A stretch of 64,000 nucleotides of DNA, from contig CAVOJU010000022.1 in NCBI GenBank assembly GCA_963696315.1, positions 62,001 through 126,000 of the forward strand, given 5' to 3'. The DNA is from CAWKEY01 sp963696315 (GTDB lineage: Bacteria; Pseudomonadota; Gammaproteobacteria; Methylococcales; Methylomonadaceae). The position numbers and the translations under genes are program-made. Below, piece by piece: positions 45,826 through 54,495 of this stretch (the first letter of the stretch is position 1; every line of letters begins with the position of its first letter). Under the pieces are notes generated by a model, which searched no databases, had not been told where the DNA came from, and was given only the letters and a program-made list of their open reading frames with translations.

Positions 45826-45908
45826 TTTGCCAAAATGCCCGCCCGCCGTTCTGTAACCAACGTAAAGAAATACAATCCACTCGGCACTCGCAGCGGCGAT
45901 AATCAGAC
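45826..45908 (-). repeat. Remnant copy of the RAYT transposase 5' end
   Basis: 83 bp match 47189-47272, the start of the REP-associated transposase gene, with scattered changes. It is cut off on both sides and cannot encode a protein. It shows that the RAYT unit was once present, or was copied, at a second site 1.4 kb away. Confidence 0.65.
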
Positions 45909-45984
45909 CAGATAATCTACCGTGTCCGGTGAATCAAGCCTCAGAAAGGAACACGATGGGTATTTACCGAGCCAGGTTTACATT

Positions 45985-46341
45985 TTAACTTTTGCCATAA
46001 ATGGTTGTTACCATGCGGTAAAACCATATTGGCCTGCTTAAGATGATGGCAAAAGCTACTACAGGCGTAACCGGGACGGGAGCAATATCAATAATGAATA
46101 ATCCCAACAGACTCAGGAAACATTTTTTCCTCACTTGCTCCGTAAGCTTGGCGGTATCGGCTGAGAATACTGGTTGAGACAAAGGCAGATTAGCATACAA
46201 ATTACGGATGAGTTCCCAGAACCAAAGCGGCCTCATCACTACCACGTAAATGCCGATCAAACAACCGGGTGAAACCGGTCCGAAGCCAATGATTGCAAAG
46301 ATGGCAAAGACAGAAAGGCATTTAATTTGCGTCAGGTTCAT
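45985..46341 (-). CDS. Small membrane protein of unknown function
   Basis: 118 residues from ATG 46341 (MNLTQIKCLSVFAIFAIIGF). Two or three hydrophobic segments: near the N-terminus, CLIGIYVVVMRPLWFWELI, and FLSLLGLFIIDIAPVPVTPV followed by RPIWFYRMV. The repeated RPxWFxxxxxxIY motif suggests an internal duplication. It lies 52 bp after the BFD-like gene on the same strand. Family not recognised. Confidence 0.6.
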   Translation of the reverse strand: MNLTQIKCLSVFAIFAIIGFGPVSPGCLIGIYVVVMRPLWFWELIRNLYANLPLSQPVFSADTAKLTEQVRKKCFLSLLGLFIIDIAPVPVTPVVAFAIILSRPIWFYRMVTTIYGKS

Positions 46342-46392
46342 GTGCGTCAGATTGGTTGTTGGCTGCCTATTTTGCGCATAGCAATACCCCAA

Positions 46393-46584
46393 TCAATCAC
46401 AGTCTGCTAGAAATTCCAGCATTTCAGTCTCACAAGCGCCACACCCAGAACAGGCACCTGTAATTCTTGAAATGCTGTCCAGATTATCGACGCCTTTATC
46501 AATCATTGCTTGCACTTGCGCTTTAGTTGTTCCGCTGCAATAACAAATAAGCTCGTCTGTTTTGTCTGGCATAACATCATTCAT
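46393..46584 (-). CDS. BFD-like [2Fe-2S]-binding small protein
   Basis: 63 residues. Four cysteines in the pattern ICYCSGTT ... GACSGCGACE match the bacterioferritin-associated ferredoxin/[2Fe-2S] BFD-like domain (CxC ... CxxC). It would carry electrons, for example to release iron from bacterioferritin or feed an oxidoreductase, but no bacterioferritin gene lies nearby. ATG 46584; the acidic N-terminus (MNDVMPDKTDE) is short. Confidence 0.82.
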   Translation of the reverse strand: MNDVMPDKTDELICYCSGTTKAQVQAMIDKGVDNLDSISRITGACSGCGACETEMLEFLADCD

Positions 46585-46626
46585 ATAAAGTTTTTAATCC
46601 GCAGGTTGGAATAACGTACCGTAGTA

Positions 46627-46645
46627 GGGTACACATCGCGTACCC
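46627..46645. repeat. REP palindrome, 3' side of the RAYT gene
   Basis: GGGTACACATCGCGTACCC forms a hairpin with one wobble. It has the same core as the REP pair at 47311-47388 and lies 68 bp beyond the transposase stop, as expected for a REP-associated transposase unit. Confidence 0.7.
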
Positions 46646-46712
46646 TTTTAAAAAAACGCAGAAACAAGCACCAAAAGAGTACGCACAGCGCACCTTATCA
46701 CAATATAAAGCG

Positions 46713-47274
46713 TCATTCACCAGCACATTGGATGGTGTCGAGAATTGCATAATCCTCAATTCGTGAGCCCCATTGATCGGAATAAACACCTTGCACTACC
46801 CAGCGATGGAACGAAGAATAAGGCCAATCCCTCACGTTTTTAACCAAACTGTGTTTTACCGGATTGTAATGCAGGTAATCGAAGTGGGTTTGGTAATCGC
46901 GTTCGTCGCGCAGGGCATGCTCCCAAAAACGCCGTTGCCAGACCCCGCGCCGCCGGTAGCGTAGACGCGAAGCGTTTACAGGTTGTTCATTGCCGCCCAA
47001 GGCTCAGCCATGTTTGCGTGAAGTGTTTTTTGATAATGCCCCAACGTTTGGAGTAATCGCAATCATCGGTCGGCAAGGTCCAGATGGTGTGGACATGATC
47101 GGGCAATATCACCAGCGCATCGACACGAAACGGCAGGTGTTGTTGGCAATGATGGATTGCATCCCGCAAACAGTCCCGCGCCAAATCATTTGCCAAAATG
47201 CCCGCCCGCCGTTCCGTAACCACCGTAAAGAAATACGATCCACCCGGCACATAACAGCGACGATAATCAGACAA
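46713..47274 (-). pseudogene. REP-associated tyrosine transposase (RAYT, Y1_Tnp), one frameshift
   Basis: From ATG 47274: MSDYRRCYVPGGSYFFTVVT, then ALVILPDHVHTIWTLP with the metal-binding HxH, and IIKKHFTQTWLSLG. After a one-base shift at 46991-46999, the protein continues: GGNEQPVNASRL, RRFWEHALRDERDYQTHFDY and LHYNPVKHSLV with the catalytic-Tyr helix. Together about 185 residues, a full RAYT. These IS200-like single-strand nucleases move or maintain REP sequences. REP palindromes lie on both sides. Confidence 0.88.
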
Positions 47275-47310
47275 AACAACCTCCGAAAAAATGCCTCGAT
47301 AACATTAGCG

Positions 47311-47388
47311 GTAGGGTACGCATCGCGTACCATTTTCAAAGTGTTCCGGTTGAATCAGGCTCCAAAAGGTACGCGATGCGTACCCTAC
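47311..47388. repeat. REP pair (BIME-like), 5' side of the RAYT gene
   Basis: Two copies of a 21-bp REP in opposite orientation (47311-47331 and 47368-47388) are exact complements of each other. Each contains the smaller palindrome GGTACGCGATGCGTACC. They are 36 bp apart and overlap the 3' end of the ATPase gene on the minus strand. Confidence 0.85.
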
Positions 47389-48638
47389 ATGGCTCACTGA
47401 GCCCAGCGAAGAAAGAAAAGAAGATAGGGTCACGAATATCTACCACGTCATTATCGGCATCCCATTCAACGACATTTTGATTTTCGGAGTCATTCGCTAT
47501 CGAACACATATGATAACAAGCCCCGGTAACACTGGAGCCACTTGGTATCTCCGAGGCACATAACGATGCAATTCTGGCTTGTAGATTTGGATAACGGATC
47601 GTAAGCTCTGGGGGATTAAGCGCTATTGCTTTTATGATAAGCGGATAAACATCATCAACACTACCATCCTTCAATGAATAGCCCTTTCGATCCTGTCCAC
47701 GAGTTCTCGGATCCTTCTTTCATTTTATTGATCGTTGATGAGTAATCAGACGTAAGCGCAGTGCGTTCACATACCTTTTTTATGGTATCAAGAGACGAAT
47801 TGATCTTAATAGGAGTTGCTTTACGTTCACGAATATCTTCTTCAAAACAAGTATTTAAACACAAAGCCTGCATTAATTGTGGTGAACCAGCTGCTTCACT
47901 TGCAAGCGCCTCAATATATGAATCTTGGACTATCATGTTCAACGCATCAAACCCGCGTCTCGCAATCTTTGTTAATTCAGCCGCATCCCAGTAATTGAAG
48001 TCAAGCTTGATGGCTCTCCCCCTAAGATCGGGGTTTGCTCGAATTGCATCATCAGAATGATAAGGTACTGATGCGCACACGAACCTAACATCACTACGAA
48101 TTGCTTCTTTAATTTGATTGGAGATTTCAGCCTGGACATTTTTCGGAATGTAATGAAAATCGTCAATAAAAACGACCAATCCCGTTCCGGCTAATTCTCG
48201 AATTAAGAGTTGCAAGTAATCTACCGAGAAATCATTTTGCTGCGTGGTATTATTAGACCAAGTTCCTGTTCCACCTAACTCGCCTTTAGCACTAAACAAT
48301 ATCCCTGCTTCGGCACTAATCTTCCCTGCAAGAGCTCCTTGGAATCCAGATTGCCCAGTTGATCTCTTGCTTACAGGCGTCCCAATCAAATCGAATACTC
48401 TATCCCAAAGTTTTCCGGGTGAGTCAATTCCTGCCCCTGTTACTTGAAGAAGGCGATCCTTGCCAAGATTCTTTTCAATAAACACAGTTTTACCCGACTT
48501 TGAAGGACCAGAAAGGGAAACTACGGCAGCACCCATCTCTATAGCATCCTGAAGAACTTGCGCACGCGACCTGAGATGATCGTCAACGTATGTCACCTCA
48601 GGTAACTTTCCAGGTGTAAAAACTTCGGTAGCTCGCAT
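47336..48638 (-). pseudogene. P-loop ATPase, frameshifted and with its 3' end entering the REP unit
   Basis: From ATG 48638: MRATEVFTPGKLPEVTYVDD, Walker A SGPSKSGKTVF at about 44-54, Walker B LVVFIDDFHYIP (about 155), and an AAA/STAND-like sensor region (FVCASVPYHSDDA). The frame breaks at 47679-47687; dropping one base gives GYSLKDGSVDDVYPLIIKAI and SGSSVTGACYHMCSIA, then WDADNDVVDIRDP. After DPIFFSFF the sequence changes character and runs into the REP pair, so the original C-terminus seems to have been replaced. It resembles stand-alone AAA ATPases of unknown role, possibly tied to defence or regulation. Confidence 0.78.
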
Positions 48639-48750
48639 AAAAAAATCCTTTTTACGAATTAATATCTGGTGCGAATTTTAAGCTAAGTATGCAACGCAAA
48701 ACTTTTGGGCATAAATCTACGTGATATTGTTGAAAGGGGATACAACTTCA

Positions 48751-49425
48751 TCACCCACACTTACTCTCCCCGCAATTCAAACACGTCATGCAGCCATCCA
48801 TTAACACCATGGCCTTGGTGCTGCACTTGTTGCAGAGTATGGCTTTTTCGGGGAACGACTGGCCGTTCGACTCGCCGTGCTGGGCTTCGAATTCGCGGCG
48901 CTTTTCGGCAAGAAACTGTTTTTGATGATCGGTCATCGCTTCCGGCTTGATCATGCCGATGTGTTTCAGATGCGTTTCGATGGCGCAGCCGATTTCCGCC
49001 ACTAATGACGGCATGAACACGCCGCCTTTTTTAAAGTAACCGCCTTTGGGATCAAACACGGCTTTCAGCTCTTCGACCAGGAAGCAGGCGTCGCCGCCTT
49101 TGCGAAATACCGCCGAGATAACGCGGGTCAGCGCCAGCACCCACTGGAAATGCTCCATGTTTTTGGAGTTGATGAAGATTTCGTAGGGCCGGCGCTCTTC
49201 GTGGGCGGTGCCCTGGTTCAGAATCATGTCGTTGATGGTGATGTACAGGGCATGCTCCGACTGCGGGGTTTTGATCTTGTAGGTGGAGCCTACCAGCACT
49301 TCGGGCCGCTCGACGGTTTCGTTCATGCGCTCCAGCGACTGCTGTTCTTGCGGCTTGGGAGCTTCGGTAGTGTCTTTGGTCAGGACTTTGTAGCCGATGA
49401 TTTTTTTTGCAATTTTATGTGTCAT
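48751..49425 (-). CDS. NrdJb: TSCPD-domain C-terminal subunit of split class II ribonucleotide reductase
   Basis: 224 residues with the TSCPD-type region (YEIFINSKNMEHFQWVLALT, ISAVFRKGGDACFLVEELKA, then GGYFKKGGVFMPSLVAEIG) and a Cys-rich C-terminus (CNKCSTKAMVLMDGCMTCLN, CGESKCG). In adenosylcobalamin-dependent RNRs the C-terminal cysteines re-reduce the active site. In Pseudomonas aeruginosa the enzyme is likewise split into NrdJa and NrdJb (family knowledge). It lies downstream of the NrdJa gene on the same strand, separated by 241 bp containing a palindromic element. Confidence 0.88.
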   Translation of the reverse strand: MTHKIAKKIIGYKVLTKDTTEAPKPQEQQSLERMNETVERPEVLVGSTYKIKTPQSEHALYITINDMILNQGTAHEERRPYEIFINSKNMEHFQWVLALTRVISAVFRKGGDACFLVEELKAVFDPKGGYFKKGGVFMPSLVAEIGCAIETHLKHIGMIKPEAMTDHQKQFLAEKRREFEAQHGESNGQSFPEKAILCNKCSTKAMVLMDGCMTCLNCGESKCG

Positions 49426-49511
49426 ATTTATGCCTGGTATTCGTTAAATTCCCTAGTCGCCTCTCAATTCCCCATTTTTTTTGGCTATGCCATCAAGTTA
49501 AGAACCAACAC

Positions 49512-49610
49512 GTCGTTCCGGCAGGGATTGCCGGTAACCCAGAAGCCATGGCTGGCAACGAGCTTCACATCCCTGTGAACTGGATACCGGCAATCCCTGC
49601 CGGTATGACG
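49512..49610. repeat. 99-bp palindromic element between nrdJ parts
   Basis: A 19-bp perfect inverted repeat (49519-49537 and 49585-49603) with outer ends that continue to pair imperfectly to 49512 and 49610. The left arm begins CCGGCAGGGATTGCC. The centre holds a smaller palindrome TTCACATCCCTGTGAA. It looks like a dispersed palindromic element inserted in the intergenic gap. Rest of the gap 49426-49666: nothing seen. Confidence 0.7.
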
Positions 49611-49666
49611 GTTTTACTTAACGGCTTTGCTTCTTGTCGGGGAGGGTGATGAGGCACCCAAATAAA

Positions 49667-52600
49667 TCAAAACTTGCCGTAATAGCCTTCCTTCAAGGCA
49701 TCAAACAGGTTGGCGGCGGTGTGCATTTCGCCGTCGTATTCCACTTCTTCGTTGCCTTTAAATTCGACCACATGGCCGTCTTCCAGGGTGAATTGATAGG
49801 TGGTGTTTTCCAGATCCGATTCCTTGACCAGCACGCCCTGGAACACTTCCGGGTTGAAGCGGAAGGTGGTGCAGCCCTTCAGGCCTTTGTCGTAGGCGTA
49901 TTCGTAGATGGACTTGAAGTCTTCGTACGGATAGTCGGTCGGCACGTTCGCGGTTTTCGAGATGGACGAGTCGATCCATTTTTGCGCGGCGGCCTGGATG
50001 TCGACATGCTGCTTCGGTGTGACGTTGTCGGCAGCGATAAAATAGTCCGGCAGCTGTTGGGCAGGGTCATCGCTGTAAGGCATGGCCTGGGGATTGACCA
50101 TTTCCCGGTAGGCCAGCAATTCAAAAGAAAATACATCGATTTTTTCTTTGGATTTTTTACCGGCGCGGATCACATTGCGCGAGTAATGATGCGCAAAGCT
50201 GGGTTCGATGCCGTTGCTGGCGTTGTTGGCCAGGGATAGCGAGATGGTGCCGGTGGGCGCAATAGAACTGTGATGGGTAAAGCGGCAGCCGGTTTCAATC
50301 AGTTCCTTAACCAGTTCAGGATCAACTTGTGCGAGTTGCTGCATATAGCGGCTGTATTTTGCGTGCAGCAGCTTTCCGGGCAGCTGATCGCCGATTTTGT
50401 AGCCATCGGCAAGCATTTCCGGACGCTTGTGCAGCATTTCACCGGTGACGGTAAAGACCTGGTCCATGATCGGCGCCGGGCCTTTTTCTTTGGCCAGGCT
50501 CAAGCCGGCTTTCCAGCCTTCAACGGCCAGGATCTTGGTGACTTCTTCGGTAAATTGCAGAGACGATTCATCGCCATATTTCATGCCCAGCATGGTCACG
50601 GTTGAGCCCAGGCCCAGATAGCCCATGCCGTGACGGCGCTTGCTGAAGATTTCATCGCGTTGCTGGGGCAGGGGCAGACCGTTGATTTCGACGACATTGT
50701 CGAGCATGCGCGTGAAAATACGGATGGTTTTGCGGTAACTATCCCAGTCAAAATGCGCATCAGCCGTGAATGGCTTTTTAACGAAGCGGGTCAGGTTGAT
50801 GGAGCCTAGCAGGCAGCTGCCGTAAGGCGGCAGCGGCTGTTCGCCGCAATTATGTGCGTGTAAGCCATTGGCATCAAAGGTGTTGATGCCTGGAATCTGT
50901 ATATCGAATACATCTTCGTAGCCATCAGGTGTGATCGATTCAATCGTAGCGACAAAACGCTCACGGTTTAAAGAGCGGTGGTAATTTTTTAAAGCTGTTT
51001 CAAGTTGAGCCGCTTTGTTGCTGTCTGTAAAGTTTATTAATTCTTGATAAACGGCAAGATTATCGCCGCTGATAACCAGTTCATGTTGAGGAGAAATTTT
51101 ATAATCAGCAACGCCGCCTTTTCCGTCAGGCAGTTTTGTTATGCCGGCTTGACGACGGTTGCGATAGAGGGTCGAGGTGATACCCAAGCGAAGTAACATG
51201 CGCTGCACTGCTTCCAGACGAGGAAGATCTGATTGAGCCAAGCGAATACTGACGCCTTTGGTTTGGCTGCCTTGAACAGAACCGTCGGCATCAAAAAATC
51301 CCTGTAAGAAGCCTCGGTAAAAATCACTCGAAGCTGTTTCGAGTTGTGCGCTGATACATTTGTTACCAGGGGACATGCCAAGTTCTTCAGCCAGCGTTTT
51401 CAGCTCGGCAAAACTGAGCCTGAATTCATTTCTTCCGGAAATTTCAGACCAGCCTTTAAAGTCGCTGCGCGTATTATATTCAGCTGCTGCAAGCATGACC
51501 TTATCCATAATGGCATCAACACCGGTATTCAAGGTATTGATGTCACTATTCATGACTTGCTCGCTTTTCCAAACAGACAGCACGGCTTTATCTTCTTTTA
51601 ATGTGCCATCTCCAATTAACAATCCGATTAGATAGCCTTGATTCTCGCTGTATTTTCCATTCCAGTGCGTATGTTGACGATGATTATTCAGCAAAATCTG
51701 ATCGTCCGCATGTAGTTCGCCGGCTGCGCACCATTCTGTTTCAAGGTTATAACGATCCAGACGGGTAATTTTGCGCACCTGATGATCATTAGTCAGACGC
51801 AGGCTGTAACCTTCTTTTGTTCTTAATCTGACCACTTCTTTTGTTGCAGTTTTAAAGAAGCCATTAGTGCCGGATTGGTGTAATTGACCATCGACTAATA
51901 CGTTGATTTGTTGGCCCAGGATGGCGTTAACTTGTCTGGGACCTTGCTCTGTTTGAATCCAGGTGTCGCCTGTTACGCAAGGGTTGGTCGCGCGGATTTT
52001 TTCGCAAAACCAGTTGTTGTTCATCTCGTTGACTTTGTCGATCAGGATGAATCCGGGCTCGGCATAATCGTAAGTGGAACTCATGATGATGTCCCACAAG
52101 CGCCGTGCGGGCATGGTTTTGGTGATACGGCAGGCCACCAGGCCATCATTATTGACGATATAGTTTTCAGTGCTGGGGAATTCACGCCAGATGATCTGGC
52201 TGCTGTCGTTGAGGTCAATCTGGTCGAGCCTGGCTTCTTTTTCGGTGACCGGAAATGACAAACGCCAGGGCTGGTCATTTTTTACGGCTTCGACGAATTC
52301 GGTGGTAATCAGCAAGGACAGATTGAACTGGCGCAGGCGGCCATCTTCGCGCTTGGCGCGGATAAATTCGACGACATCGGGATGGCCGATGTCGAAAGTG
52401 GCCATTTGCGCGCCGCGGCGGCCGCCGGCGGAAGAGACGGTGAAGCACATCTTGTCGTAGATATCCATGAACGACAGCGGGCCTGAGGTATACGCGCCGG
52501 CACCGGAGACATAGGCATTTTTGGGGCGCAGCGTGGAAAACTCATAACCGATGCCGCAACCGGCTTTCAGCGTTAATCCGGCTTCATGCACCTTGCCCAG

Positions 52601-52948
52601 AATATCATCCATGGAATCGGTGATAGTTCCGGAAACCGTGCAGTTAATCGTCGAGGTTGCTGGCTTGTGTTCCAGTGCGCCGGCATTGGAGACAATACGC
52701 CCGGCCGGAATGGCGCCCTGACGCAAGGCCCACAGAAATTCCTTGTAATACTGCTCCTGTTTGTTTTTGCCTTTTTCCACTTCAGACAACGCCCTGGCAA
52801 CGCGCTGATAGGTTTCATCAATGTTTGCATCAATCGCTACGCCATCCTTGGTTTTTAAGCGATATTTGGTGTCCCAAATATCCATGGAAGCGTCCTGAAA
52901 TGGTATTTCGGTCACCGTGTTGGCGACGACATGGAGTTTTGCAGTCAT
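49667..52948 (-). CDS. nrdJ: NrdJa: adenosylcobalamin-dependent ribonucleotide reductase, intein-containing
   Basis: 1093 residues, of which 377 are an intein, leaving a 716-residue class II RNR large part. Host motifs: STINCTVSGTI with the first redox Cys, GCGIGYEFSTLRPKNAYVSG, SSAGGRRGAQMATFDIGHPD, and after the intein CGEQPLPPYGSCLLGSINLT and APTGTISLSLANNASNGIEP. It makes deoxynucleotides using B12 radical chemistry, without oxygen dependence. The C-terminal Cys subunit is encoded separately at 48751-49425. Two NrdR-box-like sites lie upstream (53025-53071). Confidence 0.95.
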   Translation of the reverse strand: MTAKLHVVANTVTEIPFQDASMDIWDTKYRLKTKDGVAIDANIDETYQRVARALSEVEKGKNKQEQYYKEFLWALRQGAIPAGRIVSNAGALEHKPATSTINCTVSGTITDSMDDILGKVHEAGLTLKAGCGIGYEFSTLRPKNAYVSGAGAYTSGPLSFMDIYDKMCFTVSSAGGRRGAQMATFDIGHPDVVEFIRAKREDGRLRQFNLSLLITTEFVEAVKNDQPWRLSFPVTEKEARLDQIDLNDSSQIIWREFPSTENYIVNNDGLVACRITKTMPARRLWDIIMSSTYDYAEPGFILIDKVNEMNNNWFCEKIRATNPCVTGDTWIQTEQGPRQVNAILGQQINVLVDGQLHQSGTNGFFKTATKEVVRLRTKEGYSLRLTNDHQVRKITRLDRYNLETEWCAAGELHADDQILLNNHRQHTHWNGKYSENQGYLIGLLIGDGTLKEDKAVLSVWKSEQVMNSDINTLNTGVDAIMDKVMLAAAEYNTRSDFKGWSEISGRNEFRLSFAELKTLAEELGMSPGNKCISAQLETASSDFYRGFLQGFFDADGSVQGSQTKGVSIRLAQSDLPRLEAVQRMLLRLGITSTLYRNRRQAGITKLPDGKGGVADYKISPQHELVISGDNLAVYQELINFTDSNKAAQLETALKNYHRSLNRERFVATIESITPDGYEDVFDIQIPGINTFDANGLHAHNCGEQPLPPYGSCLLGSINLTRFVKKPFTADAHFDWDSYRKTIRIFTRMLDNVVEINGLPLPQQRDEIFSKRRHGMGYLGLGSTVTMLGMKYGDESSLQFTEEVTKILAVEGWKAGLSLAKEKGPAPIMDQVFTVTGEMLHKRPEMLADGYKIGDQLPGKLLHAKYSRYMQQLAQVDPELVKELIETGCRFTHHSSIAPTGTISLSLANNASNGIEPSFAHHYSRNVIRAGKKSKEKIDVFSFELLAYREMVNPQAMPYSDDPAQQLPDYFIAADNVTPKQHVDIQAAAQKWIDSSISKTANVPTDYPYEDFKSIYEYAYDKGLKGCTTFRFNPEVFQGVLVKESDLENTTYQFTLEDGHVVEFKGNEEVEYDGEMHTAANLFDALKEGYYGKF
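50849..51979 (-). other. Intein with LAGLIDADG homing endonuclease inside NrdJa
   Basis: 377 residues (324-700 of the precursor). The splice junctions are clear: NP then CVTGDTWIQ at the start, and GLHAHN then CGEQPLP at the end. Block A is CVTGDTWI, block B LRLTNDHQV, the two LAGLIDADG motifs are LIGLLIGDGTL and LQGFFDADGSV, and blocks F/G are YEDVFDIQIPGINTFDANGL plus HAHN. The +1 residue is the cysteine of NPCGEQPL, which in class II RNRs is the thiyl-radical cysteine. All splicing residues appear intact. Confidence 0.95.
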
Positions 52949-53024
52949 TGATGATGTCCCTGGCAGTGGTGGTGTAAGTGGCTATAAATTAACAAAAAAT
53001 TCAGTTTTGAGAAAAAAGCTGTTT

Positions 53025-53040
53025 TGTCGATATATAGTGA
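53025..53040 (-). promoter_or_regulatory. NrdR-box-like site, proximal to nrdJ
   Basis: On the minus strand the site reads TCACTATATATCGACA, close to the NrdR consensus (ACACwATATATwGTGT-like). It is 77 bp from the nrdJ start at 52948 and exactly 31 bp, centre to centre, from the second box. Confidence 0.65.
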
Positions 53041-53055
53041 TTGAGAAAAATATTA

Positions 53056-53071
53056 GCACAACATATTGTGT
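53056..53071 (-). promoter_or_regulatory. NrdR-box-like site, distal to nrdJ
   Basis: On the minus strand: ACACAATATGTTGTGC. With the proximal box it makes a tandem pair at about three helical turns, the known arrangement for NrdR repression of RNR genes. The rest of the gap 52949-53230 shows nothing; no cobalamin riboswitch was recognised. Confidence 0.65.
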
Positions 53072-53230
53072 TTACCAGGGAAAATAATGCTTGAGCAAGC
53101 GTGCTGAAAACAGCGATAAATAGCTAGGTCTTTGTATTTATTGAAAACGGATGGATGTGTTTTGGCCGACGGCACTGACAAAAAATCAGGATTTTGAGGC
53201 TGACTGACCGCAACTGCTGCGGAAAAGGAT

Positions 53231-53461
53231 TTAGCGGATTTTTTTGATGCCGAGAAACTTATGTTGAGGCGTTAATTCCATTTCAAAATGCCCGCTGATG
53301 CCTTGTTTGGTCAAAAAAGACTGGATATTGCCGGCTGGAAAAATAACGCTTCTGCCGTCATCGCTGATGACGGTAATGGTTTTGGCAATCCCCTGGTACA
53401 CCCGGAGGTATTGCTCATAAGAAAGATTCAGAGAAAAGCGGATGGTTTGATGTTGGGTCAT
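53231..53461 (-). CDS. DUF2835 family protein
   Basis: 76 residues from ATG 53461 (MTQHQTIRFSLNLSYEQYLR). The pattern VYQGIAKTITVISDDGRSVI, FPAGNIQSFLTKQGISGHF matches the small DUF2835 family common in gammaproteobacteria. Function unknown; soluble. The frame extends 13 residues upstream through the htpX terminator, which argues for the inner start. It lies directly after htpX on the same strand. Confidence 0.85.
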   Translation of the reverse strand: MTQHQTIRFSLNLSYEQYLRVYQGIAKTITVISDDGRSVIFPAGNIQSFLTKQGISGHFEMELTPQHKFLGIKKIR

Positions 53462-53467
53462 AGGGAA

Positions 53468-53492
53468 AAGCCGGACAGAAGCTGTCCGGCTT
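53468..53492 (-). terminator. Rho-independent terminator of htpX
   Basis: AAGCCGGACA pairs with TGTCCGGCTT around a 5-nt loop, and on the minus strand the stem runs into TTTT. It begins 13 bp after the htpX stop at 53505. Confidence 0.75.
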
Positions 53493-53504
53493 GGAAGCAA
53501 TTAG

Positions 53505-54380
53505 TTATTGCTGATTCTGCAAGGCGGCAATGCGCTCTTCCAGAGGCGGATGGCTCATGAACAGTCTGCTCATGCCGCCGCCATTAATGCCGAAAGCTGC
53601 CAGTTGACCGGGCAGATCCTGCGCTTCATGCCCGCGTTGCAGGGCGCGCAGCGCGCTGATCATTTTCTGCCGTCCGGCCAGGTTGGCGCCACCCGCATCG
53701 GCTCTGAATTCACGGTAACGGGAGAACCACATGACCAGCATGGACGCCAGAAAGCCCAGGGCTATTTGCGCAACCATCTGTACGATGTAATAAGCCGGAC
53801 CGTGGCCTTCTTCGGTCTTGAAGACGGTGCGGTCGACCACGTGGCCAATAACAGTGGCAAAAAAGTACACAAAGGTGTTGACCACGCCTTGCATCAAGGC
53901 CATGGTGACCATATCGCCGTTGGCCACATGGCTGATTTCATGGCCGACCACCGCTTCCACTTCATCGGCATTCATGTTATGCAGCAAACCGGTGCTGACC
54001 GCGACCAGCGCATTGTTTCTGTTCATGCCGGTAGCAAAAGCATTTGGTTCGGGGGTCTGGAAAATGCCGACTTCAGGCATGCCGATGCCGGCTTGTTTGG
54101 ACTGCTTGGCGACAATACTCAGCAGCCATTGTTCAGTCTGGTTTTGCGGTTGATCGATCACGTGAACCCCCATGGCATTTTTCGCCGACCATTTTGACAT
54201 GGCCAACGAAATCAACGAGCCGGTCACGCCGATTACGGCCGACATGACTAATAGGGCATTCAGATTAAGGTCGATACCTTGGGCGTCTAAAGTGCCGCTC
54301 AAGCCTAACAGGTTAAACACAATGCTGATGACAATCATGATTGCCACATTGGTTGCTAGAAAAAGTAAAATTCGCATCAT
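53505..54380 (-). CDS. htpX: Membrane zinc protease HtpX
   Basis: 291 residues from ATG 54380 (MMRILLFLATNVAIMIVISI), the usual HtpX start; GAAGG lies 8 nt upstream. A second N-terminal helix follows, then the zinc motif VVGHEISHVANGD and, after a further helix pair (GVVNTFVYFFATVIGHVV), the EFRADAGGANLAG segment with the third zinc ligand Glu. The C-terminus has FMSHPPLEERIAAL. HtpX degrades misfolded inner-membrane proteins. Confidence 0.96.
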   Translation of the reverse strand: MMRILLFLATNVAIMIVISIVFNLLGLSGTLDAQGIDLNLNALLVMSAVIGVTGSLISLAMSKWSAKNAMGVHVIDQPQNQTEQWLLSIVAKQSKQAGIGMPEVGIFQTPEPNAFATGMNRNNALVAVSTGLLHNMNADEVEAVVGHEISHVANGDMVTMALMQGVVNTFVYFFATVIGHVVDRTVFKTEEGHGPAYYIVQMVAQIALGFLASMLVMWFSRYREFRADAGGANLAGRQKMISALRALQRGHEAQDLPGQLAAFGINGGGMSRLFMSHPPLEERIAALQNQQ

Positions 54381-54495
54381 GGTAAAAGCCTTCAAAGTTT
54401 AACTATGGTTTCATCACTATGGGGACTGAATAAAATAATTCAATCGATTTTCAGAGTGATAATATAGCGAAAAGTTTATTCAGGAGGGAATTCTC

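Noticed and set aside
49634..50239. Long plus-strand open frame opposite nrdJ (201 codons)
   Set aside because: It lies wholly antisense to strongly conserved nrdJ coding sequence and has no domain pattern; it is a by-product of codon use.
52949..53230. Cobalamin riboswitch upstream of nrdJ
   Set aside because: No B12-box-like sequence or extended pairing seen; the NrdR boxes explain the region better.
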